A stretch of DNA of 36,836 nt from Acidimicrobiia bacterium (GTDB lineage Bacteria; Actinomycetota; Acidimicrobiia; IMCC26256; PALSA-555): positions 1 to 36,836 of the forward strand of contig SHUY01000011.1 in NCBI GenBank assembly GCA_009694435.1, in the 5' to 3' direction. The first letter of the stretch is position 1. Each line of letters starts with the position of its first letter. Position numbers and translations under genes: made by a program. The notes below the pieces were generated by a model. The model saw only the letters and a list, made by a program, of their open reading frames with translations. It did no database searches and was not told the origin of the DNA. Of this stretch, positions 15,219 through 22,217 are shown piece by piece.

Positions 15219-17183
15219 CTAGATATCTTTGTCCAATATCAGATGAGCATTTCGGATCAATTGGTGAAATGGATGATCGACCTTGCTGGAGTGGCCGCGA
15301 TCCAAGTGGGCTTCGTTGTTATGGATGGAGAGCAGTCGAGCCCGCAGTTCAGCAACTTCACGGCTGATCTGATTGTGAGCCGCTATGTTGATCGCGCTCG
15401 TGTGGGCTATTTCGGCCGCCACGCACCATGCGGTGGCGGAGTTGAGGATATTGAAGAGATAGGTAGCGTCAGCGGGTCGCATCGAGTGGTGACCGACCTC
15501 GTAAGTGGCGGCGGTTATCGCCGCCGCGGCTAAGTCACGCTGGCGTAGAAGGTTTTTACGATCGGATGATAACTCTCCGTTTCTATCGTCGATACTGCGC
15601 AAAATTTTATCGGAATAATTATCTAAATCGTTCACCATTTCGCTCAGTACTAATTCGACTTTTGACCCTGAGCGGTTCGGAATAAGTACCGCAGCGATAA
15701 AAACAATGACCCCTGCGGTTACGGTGGACACTATTCGTATACCAATTGTTTCGTTAACGGGGTCTCCGATCAATTCGAATAATGTCAGGGCAAAAATAGT
15801 AATCCCCGTTACCGCAAGTGCGTAATTAGAAAATAAGAAAACTAGGACAACAAACCCACCGAACCCAATGATTAACGCCAGGCCTAAATCATTGGGTACA
15901 AAGATTGAAAAAGCAAGACCAATTAAAAAAACTCCGAGCAGAGTTCCAAAAATTCGCGAAACGATTCGCATGGTGGTGCCGCTTAGGTCGGGTTTGCTAA
16001 TCCACGCAACGGTCATGGGCATCCAGTAGGAGTGAGGGAGGTTAAGTAGTTGCGCCAAACTAACGGCTATAAGAAAACTGAGCGTTAGTCGAACGGCGTG
16101 GAGAAAGAAAACATCATTGCGCTGCCAATGGGCGCGCAGCATTGGCCCTAGGGGTTTTCGGCGAGAGTCGAAAAAATGAATTCCCGATGCCCGCCCTAGC
16201 GGCCACGGCCCAGCAGTAGTTTCGGCCAAGGCAAGGAGGGGGACGATAACGGCGTCTATCAGACTGGGATCTATTTCTTGCGCGCGAGCCCGGGCTTTTC
16301 CTTCAATGATCAACAGGCGCTCGCGCGCCGCCAGCAGCCTTTGGCGCCGCCAGTGCCAGACAAGAGTTAGGGCTATTGATTGAAAAACATCGCCGACGGA
16401 GTAAATGAGATCGTCCATAATTTTCCGGCTCGTCGGATTAGATATTTCATCTCGAGTAGCGGCTAGCCCGAGCAGTCCAAATCTAACTTCTCGACCATTG
16501 TCGGCTAAGCGCTTGAACCACAGTTCACCTTTACTGTCGTTCTCATAGACCGCTAAATCGTCTATGGCTAGCTGCAGTCTGGTTGCGTGCGACGAGCTAA
16601 TGATTTCTAAGTTACTGGTGCTACAAGCGTGTGCGAGACCCCTAAAAAAAATCGCGAAATCAGAACGTATCCCGTTGGCTCGGCGTAACGGCCACGGAGA
16701 AATAGTGACCAAAGTTTGGAGTATGCCCCCTAAGAGCAATAACTCGGCATTAGTGAAACTGTCGAGAAGTTCTATTGGCGTGCCGGAAAAAATAGAAAAG
16801 CAAACTAGGCACAGCACACCGGTCAGACTTGCCCGGGGACCAGCCGCACTTGCGTAGGCACAAACAAAGGCAATAGGAATCGCGATTACGAAGTGGGTAG
16901 CAAAGTCATTAGAAACCAACCCACCGACCAATGTGGCGAGCGCCATCCAGACCGAAGCCCAAAGCATGACGGTTGCCCGCCGGCTGAAGGGACCGCCCGG
17001 GTCATCCATCTGTACAAACAGCGCCCCGATGGCGAGGGGTAAGGTCGCGAGAGGTTCGCCGACCCCGATGGCGCACCCCACACCAATCAAGATGACGACG
17101 CTTGAACGCAGCGGATTAGTTAGTGCTATTTGCGCTTTCTCAACCGCGAGTGTTCCTCGACCAATTTCGTTTATTAGCGACAC
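15219..17183 (-). CDS. FUSC-family membrane protein (aromatic-acid-exporter-like)
   Basis: A 654-residue membrane protein made of two halves, each with a cluster of helices (about 25-150 and 365-510) followed by a soluble helical region. The second half has HSYWMPMTVAWISKPDLSGT followed by RIFGTLLGVFLIG, the hallmark of FUSC/YccS/AaeB-like proteins. Members are implicated in efflux of aromatic acids and similar compounds. The start is GTG at 17181-17183, with TAGAGT 6 nt upstream and no Shine-Dalgarno. It precedes the MtaD-like deaminase gene with a 1-base gap and is divergent from the lipase-like gene. Confidence 0.75.
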   Translation of the reverse strand: MSLINEIGRGTLAVEKAQIALTNPLRSSVVILIGVGCAIGVGEPLATLPLAIGALFVQMDDPGGPFSRRATVMLWASVWMALATLVGGLVSNDFATHFVIAIPIAFVCAYASAAGPRASLTGVLCLVCFSIFSGTPIELLDSFTNAELLLLGGILQTLVTISPWPLRRANGIRSDFAIFFRGLAHACSTSNLEIISSSHATRLQLAIDDLAVYENDSKGELWFKRLADNGREVRFGLLGLAATRDEISNPTSRKIMDDLIYSVGDVFQSIALTLVWHWRRQRLLAARERLLIIEGKARARAQEIDPSLIDAVIVPLLALAETTAGPWPLGRASGIHFFDSRRKPLGPMLRAHWQRNDVFFLHAVRLTLSFLIAVSLAQLLNLPHSYWMPMTVAWISKPDLSGTTMRIVSRIFGTLLGVFLIGLAFSIFVPNDLGLALIIGFGGFVVLVFLFSNYALAVTGITIFALTLFELIGDPVNETIGIRIVSTVTAGVIVFIAAVLIPNRSGSKVELVLSEMVNDLDNYSDKILRSIDDRNGELSSDRKNLLRQRDLAAAAITAATYEVGHHSMRPADATYLFNILNSATAWCVAAEIAHTSAINIAAHNQISREVAELRARLLSIHNNEAHLDRGHSSKVDHPFHQLIRNAHLILDKDI

Positions 17184-17189
17184 GAAGAA

Positions 17190-17195
17190 ACTCTA
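17190..17195 (-). promoter_or_regulatory. -10 element for a leaderless transcript (gene at 15219-17183)
   Basis: On the minus strand TAGAGT is followed by 6 nt and then the GTG start. This is the same hexamer as before the gene at 9446. Confidence 0.45.
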
Positions 17196-17282
17196 ATCTC
17201 CACCCAGATCTAGTTTTTGGCCCCTCTTTTAGATGCCATGACTGCACTACCGCCAGCAAATTTTTGTAGTAATAAGTGTCTA

Positions 17283-19037
17283 GTGAGACAAAAAAGTTCA
17301 GTGATGGTTGTTGGCGCTCTGGTAATCGTTCTATTCGCCAGCCTCGTGACGACCCGTACTGATGGGCCAACGGCCCACGCCGCGGCTACGACCTCGCAGT
17401 CACCGTGTTCTGGCTCTAAGGGGGTGGGCACGAATGTTCTGGCTGGGCTAGGGCCGGGTGATTTGGTGGCGGCTACCGATTTGAGCGCGCAATACCAGTC
17501 CAGTTCGGGCTTTCCCAAAAAATCTCGAGTGTGGAGAATTCTTTACGTTTCGACTGGAGTCGACGAAACCGATTTGCAACTGGTGTGCGGTTTAGTCGCC
17601 GCGCCTAAAGCTGGGCCGCGGGTAACTAACGCCCGCGCCAAAATGCTTACTTGGGCTCACGGCACGAACGGAGTTCGGCAAAGGTGCTTACCCTCGTGGG
17701 ACCCCGCTCAACGCTTATGGGGGAAAACCCCCGGCGGTTTGGGTTCGATTTCGTGGGGTGTTCTCCTCGGTGCTCGCAACGGCTCGGCGAGCACGGGCCC
17801 TTTACAACACGCAATGAACGAGGGGTGGGTGGTTGCGTTACCCGATTATCAACCTAACGACACTTACGTGGTGGGTAAGATTGCTGCGGCCAACGTGCTC
17901 GATTCGGCTCGAGCGGCCGCCCAATTAATGACGCAGACTTTTTCTGAACAAGCTCCGCTTGATTACGACTATTTAAGTTGGGGCTATTCCCAAGGTGGTC
18001 ACGCGGCGATGTGGGCGGGGCAGTTAGCCGAGAGTTATCTGCGTGATACTCAGCCGAGTCAGCCAACGGCGGCGCTGAAGTTAGTGGGAGTAGCCCTCGA
18101 AGCTCCGGCGAGCAATTTCTTAGTTCAACCCGACCGTCAACCCGGGCTTAGTCTTGGCGACGGTTTAACCGATTGGATTATGCACGAGAGCATCGAATTA
18201 GTAGGGCTACCCGTCGCCGCACTTGAGTTGCAGGTCGGCCCCGCTTTGTTCTCTTACATTTTTGGCTCGTGGAGCAAGTTGGCGGCTAGTAGCCCTCTTG
18301 CCGCCAACGCTTCGTTTCCGGCTTATCCGAAAACTGCCGCTCCGCTCGAACTCGGAAACATCGCTACCGCTAAAGGCCAAAAAACGATAGCCAAAGTCAT
18401 TACGCAATGCCTAGATGGTTCGGGAACTAAGACGATCAAAGCCGCGGTTTCACAATATCGCAACGCTAAAGAAAACCAGATGTTGGTTCCATCACTTTGG
18501 AATCTTCCCGCCGATTACAAAACGGGTGATTTTTTCAAGGGTGGGCTCGACCAGACCTGTGCGACTACAACCGAACCTGGGTTAGTGGCTTGGTGTGATT
18601 GGGTTCGCTGGCAACTACCGGGACCAACTGGGGTGAACCCGTACCCAAAGTATCCCGCTTGGGCGGGTGAGACGGTTCCGTTGTTTATTGCTCAGGGTAG
18701 CGACGACACAGTGATTCATTGCGTAGTGGCCGATGGCTTTTCGTCGAAGAAAATCCCTTCGGCGGCCAACTGCATGTCGAAAGCGTTTTATGATTCATTA
18801 GCCAACGAAATCTATTGTCCGGTTGACTCTTTGGCGCGGGGTTATTTGGAGTTGGCGGTCTTTAGGAAACAGGCTTTGCGTAGTCCGGCTTCGCATATAT
18901 CGATTCCGGGCCAGACCGCGGCTCGAAGCCTGTCTAAATCTGACCTAACATTTGCTGGTTCACCGGCCGAGCGATTTATCAGTAAAGCTTTTGCTGATGG
19001 TCTACCTAACGGCTGTCAGACTAGGGTAATAAATTAA
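17283..19037 (+). CDS. Secreted alpha/beta hydrolase, secretory-lipase-like
   Basis: An exported hydrolase of about 584 residues. I chose GTG 17283 because it gives a normal signal peptide (MRQK, hydrophobic core, cleavage near TAHA); TTG 17217 or ATG 17238 would add an odd Cys-containing n-region. The nucleophile elbow is GYSQGG (Ser about 236), preceded by WAHGTNG (oxyanion region), with a candidate acid in IAQGSDDTV. Paired cysteines fit a secreted fold. The layout resembles the secretory lipase (LIP) family and related actinobacterial esterases. The C-terminal 60 residues after the last Cys cluster are not assigned. It is followed after 29 bases by the lipoprotein at 19067, probably in one transcript ending at the terminator near 20392. 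Confidence 0.72.
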   Translation: MRQKSSVMVVGALVIVLFASLVTTRTDGPTAHAAATTSQSPCSGSKGVGTNVLAGLGPGDLVAATDLSAQYQSSSGFPKKSRVWRILYVSTGVDETDLQLVCGLVAAPKAGPRVTNARAKMLTWAHGTNGVRQRCLPSWDPAQRLWGKTPGGLGSISWGVLLGARNGSASTGPLQHAMNEGWVVALPDYQPNDTYVVGKIAAANVLDSARAAAQLMTQTFSEQAPLDYDYLSWGYSQGGHAAMWAGQLAESYLRDTQPSQPTAALKLVGVALEAPASNFLVQPDRQPGLSLGDGLTDWIMHESIELVGLPVAALELQVGPALFSYIFGSWSKLAASSPLAANASFPAYPKTAAPLELGNIATAKGQKTIAKVITQCLDGSGTKTIKAAVSQYRNAKENQMLVPSLWNLPADYKTGDFFKGGLDQTCATTTEPGLVAWCDWVRWQLPGPTGVNPYPKYPAWAGETVPLFIAQGSDDTVIHCVVADGFSSKKIPSAANCMSKAFYDSLANEIYCPVDSLARGYLELAVFRKQALRSPASHISIPGQTAARSLSKSDLTFAGSPAERFISKAFADGLPNGCQTRVIN

Positions 19038-19066
19038 AGTTCACAAATGTTAACCAAGGAAGGCTA

Positions 19067-19801
19067 ATGACATTGAAACGACGTTCGTTCGCCGGACTGG
19101 CCATCGTGGCCAGTTTCTCTTTACTACTGGCCGCGTGCAGTTGGGGAAGTAGCGATTCAGCAAGAACTTCCACTACTGCGGATGCGGAAGGATCTACTGT
19201 TACCACTAGAGCCAGTAACCGACCTAACCGAAACCGACCTAACCGAAACCGACCTAACCGAAACCGACCTAACCGAAACCGGCCTGACCGAACCAGACCT
19301 GACCAAACCAGACCTGACCAAACCAGGCCTGACCGACTATTGGGAACCAGCTTTTCCGGAGTCGCTTGTCCCGAAGCGAGTGCGACTCGAACGGGCAGGA
19401 AGGCGTTGGCCAATAAAGGAACTCAGACTAGATACACCACTGGCGACGATTACCTAACCGTTATCAGCGATTGCACCGCCGCTCTCCAAGAAGCCGGTTG
19501 GACAGTCGTCGAGGGCGATGGTGGCGACGGCGGCGATTACGGTGGAGGCGGAATCGGGGGTACTAAAGGTGCCGCCAATGTTCAGGTCGAAGCTGGAGAT
19601 AACGGCTCGACCACTTACGTTTATGTTTGCTATTGGCCTGGACCGCAGTCGGACGACAACTGCGGCGACAAGAAGAATAACGACAACGGCGACAACGGCG
19701 ACAACGGCGACAACGGCGACAACGGCGACAACGGCGACAACGGCGACAACGGCGACAACGGCGACAACGGCGACAACGGCAACGAAGAATCGGTGATGTG
19801 A
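19067..19801 (+). CDS. Lipoprotein of unknown function, tandem copy 1, with two expanded repeats
   Basis: A 244-residue lipoprotein. AAGGAAGG at 19056-19063 supports the ATG. A signal with lipobox LLAAC (Cys 24) is followed by a Ser/Thr linker, then about 40 residues of Arg/Pro/Asn repeats coded by a 15-bp minisatellite. The folded domain follows, with GVACPEA, YTTGDDYLTVISDCTAALQEAGWTV, a Gly-rich loop and VYVCYWPGPQSDDNCGD, which appears to hold four cysteines. The tail is eleven DNG tripeptides coded by a 9-bp repeat. The gene at 19831 is a clear paralogue lacking both expansions. The ALQEAGWTV module recalls small surface lipoprotein domains of actinobacteria, but the function is unknown. 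Confidence 0.72.
   Translation: MTLKRRSFAGLAIVASFSLLLAACSWGSSDSARTSTTADAEGSTVTTRASNRPNRNRPNRNRPNRNRPNRNRPDRTRPDQTRPDQTRPDRLLGTSFSGVACPEASATRTGRKALANKGTQTRYTTGDDYLTVISDCTAALQEAGWTVVEGDGGDGGDYGGGGIGGTKGAANVQVEAGDNGSTTYVYVCYWPGPQSDDNCGDKKNNDNGDNGDNGDNGDNGDNGDNGDNGDNGDNGDNGNEESVM
19220..19339 (+). repeat. 15-bp minisatellite inside a lipoprotein gene, about 8 units
   Basis: Units start every 15 bases from 19220. The first four are identical (CGACCTAACCGAAAC), the fifth to seventh drift (CGGCC/AGACC with TGACCGAACC or TGACCAAACC), and the eighth decays into unique sequence. In frame they encode RPNRN-like then RPDQT-like pentapeptides. The segment is absent from the paralogue, which joins GCCAGT directly to a TCGTCGGGAACC stretch. 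The unit length keeps the frame, so copy number could vary without breaking the gene. Confidence 0.85.
19682..19780 (+). repeat. 9-bp tandem repeat (DNG tail), 11 perfect units
   Basis: Eleven identical copies of GACAACGGC encode Asp-Asn-Gly eleven times at the C-terminus of the first lipoprotein, before NEESVM and the stop. The paralogue has an irregular Asn/Asp-rich tail instead. Confidence 0.9.
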
Positions 19802-19830
19802 GTGTCGACCACGACAACTAAGAAGAGAAA

Positions 19831-20367
19831 ATGACATTGAAACGGCGTTCGTTCGCATGGTTGGCCATCGCGGCCAGTTCAGCGTTGTTGTTGGCTGCGT
19901 GTGGTGGAGGAAGCAGCGATTCATCAAGCACTGCCACTACTGCGGCTGCGGGGGGATCTACTGCTACCACTAAAGCCAGTTCGTCGGGAACCAGCCTTTC
20001 CGGAGTCGCTTGTCCCGAAGCGGGCTCGACTAGCACCGGCACGGTGGCGTTGGCCAATAACGGAACTCAAACTAACTACACCACTGGCGACGGTTACCAA
20101 ACCGTTATCAGCGATTGCACCACTGCTCTCCAAGAAGCCGGTTGGACAGTCGTTGGCCGCGGTGGCGGTGGCTGGGGTAACTACGGCGGAGGCGGGCTAG
20201 CGGGTACTAAAGGTGCTGCCAATATTCAGGTCGAAGCTGGAAATAATGGCTCAATTACTTACGTCGATGTTTGTTACTGGCCGGGAGCACAGTCGAACGA
20301 CAACTGCGGCGATAACAACCAAGACGGAAATAACGACAACAACAATAACGACAACGAAAATAACTAG
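19831..20367 (+). CDS. Lipoprotein of unknown function, tandem copy 2
   Basis: A 178-residue lipoprotein with lipobox LLAAC (Cys 24), a Ser/Thr/Ala linker, and the same folded domain as the gene at 19067 (GVACPEA, DGYQTVISDCTTALQEAGWTV, Gly-rich loop, VDVCYWPGAQSNDNCGD) with cysteines matching at four positions. It ends in an Asn/Asp-rich tail rather than the DNG repeat. A purine-rich stretch (aagaagagaaa) precedes the ATG, a weaker ribosome site than copy 1 has. A clear terminator follows at 20392, so this copy is likely the last gene of the transcript. Likely cell-surface exposed; function unknown. Confidence 0.7.
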   Translation: MTLKRRSFAWLAIAASSALLLAACGGGSSDSSSTATTAAAGGSTATTKASSSGTSLSGVACPEAGSTSTGTVALANNGTQTNYTTGDGYQTVISDCTTALQEAGWTVVGRGGGGWGNYGGGGLAGTKGAANIQVEAGNNGSITYVDVCYWPGAQSNDNCGDNNQDGNNDNNNNDNENN

Positions 20368-20391
20368 ATAACCTCAATCGACAAAACTGAT

Positions 20392-20426
20392 GAACCCCGG
20401 TACGCGAGTGCCGAGGTTCTCTTTTT
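20392..20426 (+). terminator. Rho-independent terminator
   Basis: GAACCCCGG (20392-20400) and CCGAGGTTC (20411-20419) pair with one mismatch around a 10-base loop, followed by TCTTTTT. It ends the lipase-like gene and tandem-lipoprotein transcript and lies just before the Coq4-like gene. Confidence 0.7.
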
Positions 20427-20430
20427 GTGT

Positions 20431-20436
20431 CAGTAT
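20431..20436 (+). promoter_or_regulatory. Possible -10 element for the second Coq4-like gene
   Basis: CAGTAT is followed by 6 nt and the GTG at 20443. It keeps the A at position 2 and the T at position 6 but has C at position 1, so it is weaker than the others. Confidence 0.25.
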
Positions 20437-20442
20437 CACTAG

Positions 20443-21480
20443 GTGCTCATTCTCCCGCCCCCCGAATTGGGGCCAGTAGTCATCGGTTCGATAAAAGGCT
20501 CAACGGGCGAAGCGGGCTTAAGCGAAATCCAACACGCCATGGTCTCGACGGTGGCTCGCAATTTGTTTAGCCAAGACGATATTGACAATGTTGCGGTTTG
20601 TTCGCCCGATAAAGCGGCGGCGGCGATTTCTGACCCCCAAATTGCTCGCCAAGTGGTGCAGGGCATGATTGCTTTGGCAATGTTGGAACCTCGGCGCGAC
20701 ACCAACGGTGATTTATTTCTCGGCGCCGACCAGCGCATTTCTGACGCGCAGGTGGAGCGCATTGTTAGTTACGCCGATGCTTTTGGTGTCGATGTACCTC
20801 AAATAAAGACTTTTCAGGCGATCGCTGATGAAGATACTAAGCGTATGTATTTCGATTTTTTTTGGCGCTCGAATTTACGCCAACTAGCGATTTCGGACAT
20901 TAAAGATCAAGGACTGCGTAATTTTGTCAAAGGGATGGCGTCTATGCGCGGCCACGGCACTGACGACAAAGTGGCGGACAAATTTAGGCGGCTAGAAGAT
21001 CTCCCCAACGGAACTTGGGGTAAGCAGTTGGTAAATATGTACCACGAATGGGGTTGGGATTATCCCGGCGAGGAACACGGTGCGCCTGAAGTAACTTCGA
21101 CCCACGATTGGGTGCACGTAATTAGTGGCTATCCCCCTACTGCGGTGGGGGAACTTCAAGTCAATACATTTATGCACACCTGTTCTCCCAATCCCAATAG
21201 TTTTGGATTGATGATGTTGGCGTTGGGGCTTTACGGAGTGGGGGGGATTACTTTGCCGACCGGCTCATTTACTTCCCAGGGAGGTGAGCTTGCCCGTGAA
21301 GATATTGGGGAGTTGTTCTTAGAAGCGGCAATGCGCAGCCGCGGGGCGGGCGTAGATCTCCTCGAAGGGGTCGACCATTGGGGTCAAGCTCATATCCCCG
21401 TCGAGGAGTTACGCCACCAGTACAACATTGCTCCTAAAACTCACGATATTGGTGAGCCTGACCCCGGTGTCGTTGCTTAA
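20443..21480 (+). CDS. Coq4-family protein (paralogue 2)
   Basis: A 345-residue soluble protein carrying HDxxHx11E: His 221, Asp 222, His 225 and Glu 237 (HDWVHVISGYPPTAVGE). LPNGTWGKQLVNMYHEWG (187-204) precedes it, the equivalent of the GTLG segment of Coq4. It aligns with the protein at 8417-9367 in the central part (NGTWGK against DGSWGR; the PGE-HG lead-in; GEL after the metal Glu), so the two are paralogues. Its N-terminal half is longer and different from paralogue 1, and the C-terminus has a HIPVEELR helix. The start is GTG with no Shine-Dalgarno. Activity unknown, presumably a metal-dependent quinone-like chemistry if Coq4 is a guide. Confidence 0.68.
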   Translation: MLILPPPELGPVVIGSIKGSTGEAGLSEIQHAMVSTVARNLFSQDDIDNVAVCSPDKAAAAISDPQIARQVVQGMIALAMLEPRRDTNGDLFLGADQRISDAQVERIVSYADAFGVDVPQIKTFQAIADEDTKRMYFDFFWRSNLRQLAISDIKDQGLRNFVKGMASMRGHGTDDKVADKFRRLEDLPNGTWGKQLVNMYHEWGWDYPGEEHGAPEVTSTHDWVHVISGYPPTAVGELQVNTFMHTCSPNPNSFGLMMLALGLYGVGGITLPTGSFTSQGGELAREDIGELFLEAAMRSRGAGVDLLEGVDHWGQAHIPVEELRHQYNIAPKTHDIGEPDPGVVA

Positions 21481-21674
21481 GCGAGTTAGTTGTTCAAACT
21501 TGGTAAAGCCCGCTAATTCTGGTTGAAGAAGTGTTGCCGATCAGAGCCTCCACTTAGTTCGATGATCGCTGCCGTGCTCAAGGTGGCGACCGAGATTTCA
21601 ATAGATAAGCGGGGAAGATATTTCTTACAAAAACTTAAACCCCCGGGTTTCGGGTAGAAAAAAACCCTGTGGGC

Positions 21675-22145
21675 TCAGCCGGCGGCGCGAAAAGCTCGAG
21701 CCAACAAAGGCGAATAAGGCCCTGCCGGCTCGGCGGTCTGGTCGGCCTCCTCGTTGGGATCTGAATCTAAATCGTCGACCGAGGAGTAGGGGGTGGTCGG
21801 CTCGGTAAGCGCTGCCGGGGGTGCGGCGAGTGCGGCGGGAGTTTTGGCCGCAGGTATTGGTACGGGGGGCTGATAGGCACTGGCGGCGATAGGAGTGGGC
21901 GCCATATACCGGCTAGGCGCACTGGGCGCGGGAGCGAAATGTTCGGGCAGGGCGGGGCGCATGTCGCGCATCTCCCAACTCCTCGGCGGGGTCATAGCGT
22001 CGGCGTGGCGGCGACATAACAATCCGGCACACTGATTCGAAGTTTCGGGGATCGGAATAATCCAAACCACTCGGGCTAATCCGTCGAAGTTGTACCCCGC
22101 GGTTGCGGGAGCTTCGCAGGCCGGTCGAGCACACCGTTTTCCCAT
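21675..22145 (-). CDS. DUF3499-family protein
   Basis: A 156-residue protein. The first 60 residues match DUF3499, an actinobacterial zinc-finger-like domain: RCARPACEAPATAGYNFD, then CAGLLCRRHADAMTPPRSWE, with Cys 5, Cys 10, Cys 39, Cys 44 and His 47 placed to bind a metal. The remaining 95 residues are a Pro/Ala-rich, acidic, probably disordered tail. The function of this family is unknown. The ATG is supported by TACCGT 6 nt upstream and there is no Shine-Dalgarno. It converges on the second Coq4-like gene; the 194 bases between them (21481-21674) hold nothing I can assign, only a short self-complementary patch near 21644. Confidence 0.78.
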   Translation of the reverse strand: MGKRCARPACEAPATAGYNFDGLARVVWIIPIPETSNQCAGLLCRRHADAMTPPRSWEMRDMRPALPEHFAPAPSAPSRYMAPTPIAASAYQPPVPIPAAKTPAALAAPPAALTEPTTPYSSVDDLDSDPNEEADQTAEPAGPYSPLLARAFRAAG

Positions 22146-22151
22146 AAGTTC

Positions 22152-22157
22152 ACGGTA
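22152..22157 (-). promoter_or_regulatory. -10 element for a leaderless transcript (DUF3499 gene)
   Basis: On the minus strand TACCGT is followed by 6 nt and then the ATG of the gene at 21675-22145. Confidence 0.45.
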
Positions 22158-22217
22158 ACGGCTGGCGCGTGCGAATCCGTGGATTTGCTCAATCGGCTCT
22201 AATGGCCGCTAAGAACC

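Larger units (their letters stand above)
19067..20367 (+). repeat. Tandem gene duplication: two lipoprotein paralogues
   Basis: The genes at 19067-19801 and 19831-20367 share the leader (MTLKRRSFA), the GTSxSGVACPEA block, the DYxTVISDCTxALQEAGWTV block and the GGTKGAAN...DxVCYWPG end. Nucleotide similarity is obvious in several stretches (for example ggcatcgtggcc against ggccatcgcggcc). The 29-base spacer before copy 2 equals the 29-base gap between the lipase-like gene and copy 1. The copies differ mainly by the two repeat expansions. Confidence 0.75.

Noticed and set aside
15108-15533. Plus-strand frame of 141 codons across the FUSC/deaminase junction
   Set aside because: It overlaps the ends of two well-supported minus-strand genes and shows no family features.
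19220-19780. Repeats resembling a CRISPR array
   Set aside because: Units are 9 and 15 bases, head to tail without spacers, in frame in a coding gene.
19454-19927. Minus-strand frame with long Val/Ala repeats
   Set aside because: It is the reverse reading of the DNG repeat in the plus-strand lipoprotein.
21481-21674. tRNA, riboswitch or small RNA between convergent genes
   Set aside because: A T-loop-like GTTCGATGA was seen, but no cloverleaf can be completed around it and no other RNA pattern is evident.
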